A stretch of 64,000 nt of DNA. Origin: Paroedura picta. Its lineage: Eukaryota > Chordata > Lepidosauria > Squamata > Gekkonidae. Below the pieces are notes generated by a model. That model was given only the letters and a program-made list of their open reading frames with translations, did no database searches and was not told where the DNA came from. The stretch spans positions 5,213,501 through 5,277,500 of the forward strand of contig NC_135379.1 of assembly GCF_049243985.1 (NCBI RefSeq). Direction: 5' to 3'. Of the stretch, positions 52,920-63,263 are shown piece after piece (the stretch's first letter is position 1; each line of letters starts with the position of its first letter). The translations under genes and the position numbers were made by a program.

Positions 52920-54680
52920 TAATTGAGATTCATGCTTGATCAGTTTAGCTGGTATCTTTGAAAACTGTATACACGAACCTCTGATTAGAACCTCTGCTAC
53001 CTGAGCTTAATTTCCAAAACTGTATTTCCACAAATAGTCACTTGCAAAGACTTGCAGAGTTCATTGCATCCCCCCCTTCCCCACCATGTCCCCTTCCCAC
53101 TCTGTGAAATCTCCCATAGCATCTCTTCTTTTTTTCCTGCTTCCTTCTCTTCTTCCCACCCCCTGGTCAACCTATTTTTATCCCCCACGGCCTTCAGCTT
53201 TTCCTCCTCCTCTCTCTCTGGCATGGATGCTTAAGTCTAGAGATTGAGAGCCACGGACAGAAAGAGCTTTATACAAACCTAAGGAAAGCCCCAGGTTTGC
53301 AGGGAAATCTGAAATTTTAAAACAAGCCCACGAACAAACCAACCAGCTCCTCATTTATACCCTACCCTTCTCCACAGTGGGGACTCAAAGCAGCTGACAT
53401 CAATACTCTCTCCTCCTTACAACCTCACAGCCACCCTGTAAGGTAAATTAAGCAGAGCATGTGTGCCAGGGTGTCCCGGTGTGCTTCCATGGCAGATTGA
53501 AAGCTCAGTGTCCCAGATCTTCGTCTGAAACTTTAGCTACTAAGCACTGCCTTAAACGAGGTGGCTGCTGATGAATAATCATGAGCAACCATTTCTGGGT
53601 AAGTCATGCAAGTCAGTTAGTACAGAGTCTCCCAGTGGTTGCTTGTGGCCCCGGCCCCAAGTAGTCTTCCCTCAAAGGCCAAAACAGCCCTGAAAAGGGC
53701 TCTGCCCCCCCCCCTTATTGACAGAAACCAAGGCTTGAGAGCAATGCTGTTGTGGTTGCCTAGCAACGACCACTGAAGACATTCATTTTTTTAAACTACA
53801 GATGCTGCTTCTATTGTTTTTTTCGGGGATTACTCCCATCTTTTTCTTCTTCTTCAGATTTCAGATTTTCCCAGACTTTGGGCGTAGAAAGGCCTGTCTC
53901 GTCTGCTCATGGCTTTAATTAGTCACACATTTGGCCATGTTGAGAATTAGCTCTATTCAAGCAGCTTTATGACCCGAATGGACTCTTGGCTAGCTTTATG
54001 GCTGATTTTAATGCTGGTCATTTTATGTTTGTTGTTTTTAATGATTATATTGGGTCGCTTTTACTTTATGAGTCACCTCAGATGGACCTGGTAGGCTTCG
54101 TGTCTGCGAGAAAGCCAGGCTCTGCCTCAGAAGATACACATAAGAACCAACTCTACTTCTTCTTCTCAGAAGAAGGGCCTTGTGAGCTCAGAGTGAACTC
54201 TGCTTCCGAGGAGCCAGCGAACAGGACACGAAGTTTGGTTCCGTCAGGATTTCAGCAGACGGCGGCTGCTCTGTTACTTTGGGAAGCAGGCCCTGCGGAG
54301 AAGGTCAAAGGATGGATTTTATTCGACCAGTTCCATTGACGTGGGGATAACCTTCAGCCTTTTGAGTTCCGTGAAGTTCAAGGGCTTATATAATCCTCCC
54401 ACACGACTCCATTGGTCTGATATAAAATAATGCGGTTTGTCATATTCTTGCTATTTGATAGTTGCTTTGCTCTCTACGGATAACGACTTCACTTGCGTGC
54501 AACATGAGTCAAAAGACATTTAAATAGGTGTGTGTGTCTGTGTGTGTGTGTACGGGCAGGTGAGGTCACCTTTTCGTATATGCCCAGGATGGACCATTAT
54601 GCTTATGTGAGACCAGACTATACTGTCCTGGTATCAGTTCTCGCAACTCTGGATACAGCTGAAATTTGGGATATAAACTT
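52920..54680. other. Intergenic, mostly unrecognised
   Basis: A SINE-like block at about 53345-53460 ('CCACAGTGGGGACTCAAAGC', 'CACAGCCACCCTGTAAGG') is the only repeat I can place. A (GT)n run lies at 54528-54551. No gene is seen. Confidence 0.4.
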
Positions 54681-54684
54681 CCCC

Positions 54685-55200
54685 GGCTTGGTGTAGTGGG
54701 TTAAGAGTGGTGAGCTCTAATCTGGCGAACTGGGTTTAATTCCCCATCCTTCACATGCAGGTGGCTGGGACAACCACCGTTCACTCAGAGCTCTCTCAGC
54801 CCCACCTGCCTCACAGGATGTCTGTCGTGGAGAGAGGAAAGGAAGGGGATTGTAAGTCTCTTTGAAACAAATGAGGCCTGTTGGGTGATGCTGGGCCAAT
54901 CACGGTTCTCTCAGAGCTTTCCTAGCTCCATCTACTCCATAGGGCCAGGGTAGTCAACCTGTGGTCCTCCAGATGTTCATGGACTACAATTCCCATCAGC
55001 CCCTGCCAGTGTTTGCTGGCAGGCGCTCATGGGAATTGTAGTCCATGAACATCTGGAGGACCACAGGTTGACTACCCCTGCCATAGCGTGTCGGGGGGGG
55101 GGGAAGGAAGAGGAAGGGTAGGTAGTTGTAAGCAGTTTTGAGACTCCTTTGGGCAGTAAAAAACAGGGCACAATAACCCAGCTCTTCTCTCTTCTCATTA
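54685..55200 (+). mobile_element. (TCT)n SINE copies, the second split by a hAT MITE
   Basis: A first copy starts at 'GGCTTGGTGTAGTGGGTTAA' and runs to about 54868. A second partial copy continues to 'CATCTACTCCATAGG', is broken by the MITE (54945-55080) and resumes 'CCATAGCGTG' to 'AACCCAGCTCTTCTC'. Confidence 0.75.
54945..55080. mobile_element. Foldback hAT MITE nested in a SINE
   Basis: The left end is slightly altered (CCAGGGTAGTC), the right end is GACTACCCCTG, and the arms are otherwise near perfect. Duplication CCATAGGG/CCATAGCG, central TA, 7 of 8. Confidence 0.9.
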
Positions 55201-55857
55201 CAAACCAACCACGTTGGGCAGCAGGACTGACATAAAATTCTGGATTCACCAATTAAATGTTGCTCTTTGGCTGATGAATCTCCCGATAAAAGCCATCAAA
55301 CCTTGCGACCAGTTTCTTGGGCAATGTGGAAAACTGGCTTTTATGGAGAGAGCAGGACGGCTGATGAACTCATCCTCTTGAAGAACGGGAAAGGAAATGT
55401 CAGGGTTGAAGCCGATAAACAAAGGAACTATAAAGCACTATAAAGTCTTACTCCGATGACTATTATTTTTAAAGAAAGGTTCCAATGACCCCAGCGTTGT
55501 TATTTCTTCCTCCACGCCAAGATAACCACGGCCCACTGTGCAATGCTCAGCAGTTTATGCTCTCCGCTTACTGGCTTTTCATGCTAGAACAAGATGACCG
55601 GGGCTGAAACTATGCGACAACTGGAGTCCAAACAGAGTTCAGTGTTTGCTTCCACCTTGGCAAAACTAGAATCTTCGGAAGCAAAATAAAAATGGAAGGG
55701 CTATTCAAGAACTGGCTTTTAGCACTGGCGGAGTCAAGTGCCATTCTTCCACAACAGACAAACACTGAACGCCCACAGCCATCCAGTGACAACTTCAGGA
55801 CAATAATATTTGCTGACCTTAAGACAATAGTGAAGTGTCTTCTAAATGCGGGTGTGG

Positions 55858-56080
55858 AAGGGCAGATCATCCGCTTTGCTTGCAGAAGGTCCCGGGTTCA
55901 ATCCCTGGCACCTCCAGTTCAAAAGGGATCAGGTCCCAGGGAACAGGAAAGGCCTCTGCTGGAGACCTACTTCTAAACGGAAGAGAGAGGACAGTGCTTG
56001 AGAGATCAGGGTCCCTATAAGGTGGCTCCAGGTAAGTATAGTTATGGCCAGTTGCAATTCTTCTCTCCCCCAAGGGGGGG
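55858..56080 (+). mobile_element. tRNA-Ala-derived SINE
   Basis: The tRNA-like head is clear: 'GGCAGATCATCCGCTTTGCT', 'TGCAGAAGGTCCCGGGTTCA' and 'ATCCCTGGCACCTCCAG' follow a tRNA-Ala anticodon arm, box B and acceptor stem. The body has 'GGAACAGGAAAGGCCTCTGC'. Confidence 0.8.
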
Positions 56081-56159
56081 CAGTGTAGTGCCTGGGCTAG
56101 CTAACTTCCAGGTCAGGTTGGAGACCTCCCAGAAATACAACCAACCTCCACAAAGATGG

Positions 56160-56335
56160 TTTCAGAGGATTAGCTGAGTTGGTCTGCAGTGGTAGACTGG
56201 AGTCCCGCCAGATTTTTGGGGTGGAAGCTTTTGAGAGTAAAAGCTCTCTGACATAGGGAGATCTGACACCTGAATGCGAATGCTCTGAAAACATCGCTCA
56301 TGGGTAAGGTGCTACTGGGCTGCAACCTGACTAAT
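56160..56335 (-). repeat. Interspersed repeat of the 3390-3515 family
   Basis: 'GAGGATTAGCTGAGTTGGTC', 'GGAGTCCCGCCAGATTTTTG' and 'GGTGCTACTGGGCTGCAACC' match loosely. Diverged. Confidence 0.35.
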
Positions 56336-56514
56336 CCGCAGAGTCCAGTTCCCTGGGAGAAAATGGCAGAGCCCCCCCCCCCCTCCGGATGAGCTTGGGC
56401 TGTGCAGGGAGAACTTTAAACTGACTCCCCATAAAACTATGGAATGACAGTTCAGCTAAACACTTGGGGGGGGGGGAATCCTGAATCAATGTTGAGCCAA
56501 ATGCGTAGCCCTAT

Positions 56515-56780
56515 TAACCTCCTGATGGCCCCTGGGATTTGGCCCCCGTGTGACACAGTGTTGGACTAGAGGGACTGCTGGCCTAACCCAGGGGCAGTCA
56601 AACTGTGGCCCTCCAGATGTCCATGGACTCCAATTCCCAGGAGCCCCTGCCAGCATTCGCTGGCATTCGCTGGCAGGGGCTCCTGGGAATTGGAGTCCAT
56701 GACATATGGAGGGCCGCAGTTTGACTGCCCCTGGCCTAACCCAACGTGGCTCCTCTTATGTTCTGATGTTCTTATGCTAC
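56515..56780 (-). repeat. 'GGATCAGGCC' family repeat split by a hAT MITE
   Basis: The left part 'CTCCTGATGGCCCCTGGGAT' to 'GGGACTGCTGGCCTAACC' resumes after the MITE as 'GCCTAACCCAACGTGGCTCC' and 'TCTTATGTTCTGATG'. Confidence 0.75.
56589..56733. mobile_element. Foldback hAT MITE nested in another repeat
   Basis: CAGGGGCAGTCAAACTGTGG and its inverse. The target duplication GCCTAACC is perfect on both sides and has central TA. A small duplication (CATTCGCTGG twice) sits in the loop. Confidence 0.93.
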
Positions 56781-56784
56781 ATGC

Positions 56785-59260
56785 AGTGCACTGTGAAATT
56801 AGCAGCTGTGTGTCAACAGGCCTCTGTGCTTGGACAAAGAGCGCGGTCCAGGGCACTGGTGCATGTGGCAGGTCATCAAAAAGGAACAGCCCGGCTTCCC
56901 TCCAGGCCCAGCGATCCAGAGGTGATCCATGACAAGTGAACCTGCACAGCGGCCGATTCTGCAGAATTCCCAGGCGATTAGCCCACTGACGGCTAAACAG
57001 AGCCACCCCACGGAGGCTGCAAGGTTGAAGGGATGGCTCCCGACCTTTCTTAGGCAGCTGTCAGGCAAGTGACTTAGTGCAGCTAATAGGTGACGGACAG
57101 ATCTTGCGCCGGGATGGCTGGCAAAGGAAACTTAACTGTACTTCTTAAGAGGAGTAAAAAAAAAAACACAGCTTGCGAATACAGAAAATCCAAAATAAGG
57201 GGAACTGATTTTAGTCATCCAGACATCAGTTGTCTCTTCAGAAGAACCAGGAGATCTCCAGGCCCCACCTTGAGGTTGAGAACCCTAGCAGCAGCCCAGT
57301 TGAAACCAGACACTGTTCCAGGGCTTTGGCTTCAGCCCATTTCCCGCTTCTTTCAGTCCGGTCTAATTCGCTGAGAGACGGTTATTTCTGACACGGACGG
57401 ACAAATCCCAGGGTGTCTGGCAAGGGCCTTTGACCTCTCAATCAGTGCACCTCCATGCCTGGCCTTCCACCCTCCTTGGCACAGACGCCTGATGAGTCAA
57501 CCAAAACTCCAGCTGCGCCTGGGCTGAGCCAAGTCATCTCTGGCCCTGTCCAAGCACTCCAGGGCTCTGGCACGCCAGCCGATGTGTATATTTGTCCCAA
57601 GGAAGCTCAGGGTACACCAAACGCGGCATGCTCACGGGTGGCATCCCAGCCCCACAGCAGCATCAGTTCTAAAGGCATTCATGCACACATATAATCCTCT
57701 CCCCCTGCCAAAAGAATGTTCATAGTCAAATAGTGGAGGCAACGACAAATCCTCTTTTTTGGGGGAGACGTGTCAGAGGTTGGGAGGAGAACCGGCATTC
57801 AGCTGCACCTCCCCTCTCATGTGTTATCAGAGAGGAATAAAGAATTAATGTTTAAAGTTGGACATTTTTAAACAGAGGCTGGAGAACCATCTGACGGAGA
57901 GGTTGATTCTGCGAAGCTTCAAGGGGGTGGCGGAACCAGTGGTTGAAGCATGATTTGTAGCTGGAGAGTGACATGAAAAAGAGATACTAGATCCCGCCTT
58001 CACAAAGTTTTGAGAAGACAGGTGACAGGGGAGGGAGAGGGTGGATAGATGGGTGGGGAGAGGATGGAGAAAGATAGATGGAGACAGACAGACAGCAGCC
58101 ACCTAGTGGCAAAGAACAGCACTGGTGTGTCAATAAAGAAACCTAGAGAATTAAAACACTTAAATGGAATCCCAGCTGTCCTCCGTAAACCCTCCCACCT
58201 GAACCAGACCTTGGCCTTTGATGTCAACACAGTCAGTCTACTCTCCATCCTCAATCGTCTCCTCCCAGTGGGGTCTCTGGTCCCATCATGCTGAACCCCA
58301 AATGACGGATGCCCAACAGGAAAATCTCAGACCGCCCAAAGCCAGCCGGACTCAATCAGGATCATGCATCGGATCGGTAACATGGAGCTTATTGTATCGC
58401 TGAGTAAGACCGGGGCTTTTGCAAGGATTGTTCGACTAGAATATTAATAAATAGCAAGAGTTTGCTTACAGAGAAAAGGATGAAATACAATTAATACAAG
58501 ATGCTTCCATCTCCTTCAATTTAGGAGCGTTCTGGGGGCATTTCCTTCAAATAGGATAGATGAACAAATTCTTGGCCATTTGGGCCACCAGGTCAAGTTC
58601 TGGAGGGGCACCTCTGGAAATCTCCTAAGGCTGCTAGGAGAGTTGGAGGTAGTAACATCCCGCTTATGGCTCCACTGTGATGTCACTTCTACGGAAAACT
58701 AGAAAATGATGGGTAGCTCTAGGAATAACCCAAAACTCTATGGTAAGACCATGGGATTTCCAGCTGTCCTCAGTTACCTGCTGTCATGTAAATTTCCCCC
58801 AGGAAGTGACATCATCATGCCTGTGATTTTTTTTTAACTCCTGCCACCCTCTCCAGGTGACAGTGGGCAAAAGGAGCTTGAGGCAAGATGTCTTCCCGCC
58901 CTGATCATGGGGTGGCCCTCCCTGCTCCCCACCCTGACCTAGCCAGCTGTGGGATGAGGAGACTGGACAGGTCAAGCCAAAGCTGCTGCTAAATTAAGGG
59001 AAGTTTCAAGATGGTTGCCATCCTGGGCAGACTCAGCTCGGGTGAGTCACATGCCACCTGCCACCTCACTTACTCAGGCTGGGTACTCTCCCCTTTCCCT
59101 TTCATCCACTTTGCAGCTGACCCGCCAGTTCTTTACTTCTCTCCTGAAGGCTGCCAGTCTTTTTTACCAACTCGAGACCAACTTAGGGGAACCAGATGGG
59201 GTGGCCTTTTCTCAGCTGAGATGCTAAGCAAAATCTGTCACAGTTCTTGACGCCATCAAA
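56785..59260. other. Intergenic, nothing recognised
   Basis: Apart from a GGTTGCCAAC-element fragment at 57195-57295, I see no repeat or gene. Open frames at 58049-58294 (+) and 57845-58254 (-) overlap and have no splice or homology support. Confidence 0.4.
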
Positions 59261-59261
59261 C

Positions 59262-59700
59262 CTCTTGCTTTGCTGTTGTTGTTAGGTTCCGGCGAGTTGC
59301 ACGTGGCGACTTTCTGAACCGAGGCCTGCCATCCGACTTGTCTGCAGCTGTTTCTTTGTGAGGTTAATCCATTTATGGCTTTGACAGTATCCATCCGTCT
59401 TGTCCTTTGTCTGCCTCTTCTTCTGCTTCCTTCAGTTTTGCCGAGCATTTCTGACTTGCAAGCATTCTGTGATCCAAGTGGGAGACTCTTAGTTTCCAGA
59501 TCTTTGCCTCAAGACAGCAATTAGGTTTAATTTGGTCTAGAACAGATCTGCTGCTCTTGCAGTCTGTGGTGTTTTCAGTCATTGTCTGCAGGTCCATAAT
59601 TCAAAGGCATCGATCGTCTTTCTCCTACACTTCCTCCAAGTCCCACTTTCACATCCACACATTGCCACGGGAAAAACCACTAGGTGGCAAATCTGATCTT
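59262..59700 (-). mobile_element. Bov-B LINE 3' fragment, diverged
   Basis: On the - strand the translated pieces read LEAKIWKLRVSHLDHRML and GSRRRGRQRTRRMDTVKAI, which correspond to the C-terminus of Bov-B reverse transcriptase. The frame is broken between them. The left edge has a GTTGTTGTTAG tail. Confidence 0.55.
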
Positions 59701-59734
59701 CGTTGCCAGTGAAATATCTGTGTCCTGCCCCTTG

Positions 59735-60030
59735 TTGTTGTTGTTAGGGGCGAAGTCGTGTCCGACCCATTGCGACCCCTTGGACAATGATCCTCCAGGC
59801 TTTCCTGTCCTCTACCATTCCCCAGAGTCCATTTAAGTTTGCACCGACTGCTTCAGTGACTCCATCCAGCCACCTCATTCTCTGTCGTCCCCTTTTTCTT
59901 TTGCCCTCAATCGCTCCCAGCATTAGGCTCTTCTCCAGGGAGTCCTTCCTTCTCATGAGGTGGCCAAAGTATTTGAGTGTCATCTTCAGGATCCTGCCCC
60001 TACCACGTTTCAAATCCATCTCAACGTCTG
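59735..60030 (-). mobile_element. Bov-B LINE 3' end
   Basis: The - strand frame 60019-59744 reads MTLKYFGHLMRRKDSLEKS, then MLGAIEGKRKRGRQRMRWLD and WRIIVQGVAMGRTRL, the typical C-terminal end of Bov-B ORF2. The element ends in a GTTGTTGTTAG-type tail at 59735. 5'-truncated, about 300 bp. Confidence 0.88.
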
Positions 60031-60329
60031 CCCCCGTGGTTACCTGAAATACCCAAGTACGCTAGAGGTGCTGAAGAGCCAGGCACAGGGAACAAGAAAC
60101 GAACCCCCAAGAAACCGAAATATGAGGCGGAAATTCCAATCGTAGGCTGTTTGCCCTAAAACTAAAAATTACAACTTCCCAGTCGAGCCTGTGGTTATTT
60201 ATACAGGAGGGTGATGTGGGTTTATTAAAACAGGCAAGCATAGGTTTTCCAGTGGCAACGCTGTGCAGCCCTTGCGGGTGAACTAAGGTAAACTACTCTA
60301 AAAACTGCATATAATTCCTTAACCCCCTT

Positions 60330-60525
60330 TGGTACATAGCAGAACTGGGTTTTTCTATTCCACTTTTCACTGCCTGAAGGCATCGCAAAGTGGCTTACAA
60401 ATACCTTTCCTCTCCCAACATAACCCCTGAGGTTGAGAGCCCTGACAGGACTGCTCTGTGAGAACAGCACTGTCAGGACTGTGACTAGCTCAAGGTCATC
60501 CAGCTGGTTGCATGTGGAATAAACT
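60330..60525 (-). mobile_element. tRNA-like (TCT)n SINE, partial
   Basis: 'AGAACTGGGTTTTTCTATTC', 'GGCATCGCAAAGTGGCTTAC' and 'CAAGGTCATCCAGCTGGTTG'. The tRNA-like end is lost. Confidence 0.65.
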
Positions 60526-60669
60526 AGAATCATAATGGTCCCCAAGGCATAACAGAGCTGAAAAAAACCCACAATTCCCCCAAATTACCAATTACTGGGA
60601 TTCATGAATATCAGGAAATACCAACATTTTTCAGATTCACGTGGATAGCAGTGTTGGCTTGAGGTATCA

Positions 60670-60990
60670 CAACAAAATTTGAGTCCAAAGGCCCCTTTAA
60701 GATCAACAAAGATTTATTCAAGGCATAAGGAGAGGGAGGGGAGGAGGTTATATATTTATTATCTGCCATCTTGATATTATGTATTGTGCTTTAATTACGT
60801 TTTAATGCATTTTTATGGGATTTATTGTACCTATGGTTTGTGTAAAACGCCGCAAGACATTTGACAGTGGCGGTACATAAATATAAAAAAGCTTTTGTCT
60901 GAGGAAATGTGCATGTACATGAAAGCTCATGCCTTGAGTAAATCTAAAGGGGCTACTGGACTCCAATTTTGTTGCGATATGTTTCAGGTT
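60670..60990. mobile_element. Inverted-end repeat interrupted by a retroelement tail
   Basis: Left 'AACAAAATTTGAGTCCAAAG' and right 'GGGGCTACTGGACTCCAATT' with 'TTGTTGCGATATG' are inverted. 'AAGATTTATTCAAGGCATAA' on the left pairs with 'CATGCCTTGAGTAAATC' on the right. A 3' tail of the (ATAAA)n family (60735-60892) lies inside. Confidence 0.65.
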
Positions 60991-61329
60991 CAGTATACCC
61001 AAAACTTAAAAAATACTGATTTCATTTAGCAGAAGCCTAGAAGGTGATTTAGAGAGCTGCCTCCTCTCATCCTACAACTGTGTGCAGGGTTGGAAAGACT
61101 CTGTGGCTACCCTGAGCAAGTCTAGGTTCACAAACACTATTTCCACAACCAAATAGTTTCCATATTTATTTGCTTCATTTGCACCGCACCTTACATCCTG
61201 CACTTCTATTTTATCTGAACAGCCCTACATGGTAAGCTAGGCTCCGGCTGTGGCCATCCCCAGGTCAACCAGAAAGCTCGAGGGGTAGATTAGGGATTCA
61301 GACCCAGGCCACTTAAAGGCTGCTTGGGA

Positions 61330-62630
61330 TTCATGCCTCCATAGGGAGATCAAGTGGCTCAGCGTCTGCTATTTTTGTACCGACACACCATTTATTAGCA
61401 GGAATATTTCATACACGCAAAGCACTCCTGAGGCAGAGCTAATTAATCTTCACATCTCCCCTGGGGACGCAGCTAATGATGACCATCCTTTTCTGCAGAC
61501 AGGGAAAGTGGGACAAGCGACACTGAGCCTCAGAGGATGGAGACAGCAGCAAGAGCAGGCGTGCTCTGGACGCCCGGACGAGGCCCCCTGGGTGAAAACC
61601 ACCCTGGCTCCAGACGCCGCTGACACCGTTATGCTCTTGGCAAAGGTCAGAGGCAGGAGGGAACAAGGGATGCCGACAGAAATTACCTGGGGACGAATCT
61701 GAACTGTAACCCGATTCTCTGACAACTCCAATGCATTTTTGTGCCAAGACCAGCTAGTACAAATTTTTGTTGCGTGTTGTGGAAATTCTTCCATGTGCTT
61801 GAAATGTGTAAAATAAGCAAAACAGGGGGAAAAGAAAACAAGGGAAATGCTCTCCATTACAGAAAACAGTGAACTTTTCAGCAGAAGATAGATTAAGAGC
61901 ATCCAAGTGAAGCAGGGAAGGGAGACAACAGGCACATAAAGAGGGCACACCTTCTGGGAAACCACTTTGATTTATTGAGGGGATTTGAACTCTTTACCTA
62001 AAATCTGCCTGAGATATGAAGATTACACTGCAGACAGCTTTCTTTTTGTACGCTTGCATTTGTATGACACTTTTCTTCCAATTGATTACCTAGAAGACTC
62101 TGCTTCAAACCCTGCAACTGACCCGCAGTTATCTGTGAGTCAGTTGTGTGGGAAACCAGAGATGTTAATCCAGTTTATGAATGGGGTTATTCTACAACCA
62201 ACCCCCCTCCCCCCATACAAACAACAAGGTTAGAAAAGCTTGTGGTTTTAATTGGCAAGCCTTCTGGGAAAGGTGGCATAAAAACAGGGCAAGTAGTAAT
62301 AGTGTCAACAGTTCCAACTACATGGCCATGCGAATAGCAGCAGTGACCAGCTGCAATGGGTGGCAAGCACATTCACAAGTTTGCAGCATACACTGGACCG
62401 CACATATCCCATTCCACCAACAGTGGCCCTCTCCTGTGGCACAAGGGGCCTTGCAACAGAGAGCCAGCAGCAGAAGGAAATGTTAGTTACCTAAATAGAG
62501 CCAGGTGAACCAATGGAGGATTTCTCTTTGAAAGCTGCAGTTTACAAATGACAACTTAAATAGAAGGTACATGGAGGTCTCTCCCTTGATTGGATGAACT
62601 TTGTAGGCTTACTGCTATAGCAGCCTCTCC
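61330..62630. other. Intergenic, no repeat recognised; holds one candidate exon
   Basis: Unique-looking sequence. A candidate - strand exon lies at 61687-61797. An open + frame (61985-62233) starts MNSLPKICLRYEDY but has no other support. Confidence 0.35.
61687..61797 (-). CDS. Candidate coding exon of an unrecognised gene
   Basis: Acceptor TTTACACATTTCAAG|CAC behind a T-rich tract, donor CCCCAG|GTAATT, 111 nt, phase 0 to 0. It reads HMEEFPQHATKICTSWSWHK, then NALELSENRVTVQIRPQ. The frame is also open beyond both splice sites, which weakens the case. It could be a 5' exon of the candidate gene at 49787-51415, but the 10-kb gap is not bridged. Confidence 0.22.
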
Positions 62631-62641
62631 TTCCTCTAAAG

Positions 62642-62753
62642 TAGGGGTGGGCCAAACTCTGGCTCTCTGGATGTCCATGAATTACAATTCAAGCTAACTC
62701 ATGGGAATTGTAGTTCATGGATATCTGGGGAGACACAGTTTGACCGCCCCCTG
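62642..62753. mobile_element. Foldback hAT MITE, diverged arms, perfect duplication
   Basis: TAGGGGTGGGCCAAACTCTG on the left and CAGTTTGACCGCCCCCTG on the right. The target duplication CTCTAAAG is perfect and has central TA. Confidence 0.88.
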
Positions 62754-62969
62754 CTCTAAAGGGATTACAGGCAACCTGAGTTGGTCAGAAGCAAAATCCA
62801 TGAGAAAGAACAGCCCTCATTTCACCTGGTCCTAAGGAAAGGTGTCTGGTGGCTTCTTGTTCTTTGCTGCATCCCCCTCTACAAAGAGTAATTCAGGAAG
62901 GCACTTTAAACAAGGGAGGTGGTACAGTGAGGCTTCAGACGACAAGGACTATAAAACAAAGCCCAGACA

Positions 62970-63263
62970 ACTAGAAGAAGAAGAAGAAGAAGAAGAGTTG
63001 GTTCTTATATGCCACTTTTCCCTACCCAAAGGTGGCTCAAAGCGGCTTACAGTCACCTTCCCATTCGTCTCCCCACAACAGACACCCTGTGGGGTGGGTG
63101 AGGCTGAGAGAGCCCTGATATCACTGCCCGGTCAGAACAGTTTTATCAGTGCCGTGGCAAGCCCAAGGTCACCCAGCTGGTTGCATGTGGGGGAGCACAG
63201 AATCGAACCTGGCATGCCAGATTAGAAATCTGCACTCCTAACCACTAGGCCAAACTGGCTCTC
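62970..63263 (-). mobile_element. tRNA-like (TCT)n SINE, full length
   Basis: A complete copy: (GAA)n at 62972-62995, 'GAGTTGGTTCTTATATGCCA', 'GCTCAAAGCGGCTTACAGTC', 'GCCCAAGGTCACCCAGCTGG', box B on - as GGTTCGATTCTG, and 'CACTAGGCCAAACTGGCTCT' with box A on -. It is the best reference copy in the window. Confidence 0.88.

Noticed and set aside
55858-55930. Functional tRNA-Ala gene
   Set aside because: The head is tRNA-like, but the arms are mutated and it continues into a SINE body.
58049-58294. Protein-like + frame (STGVSIKKPRELKHL...)
   Set aside because: It is open for about 80 codons, but an overlapping - frame is equally open and there is no splice or homology support.
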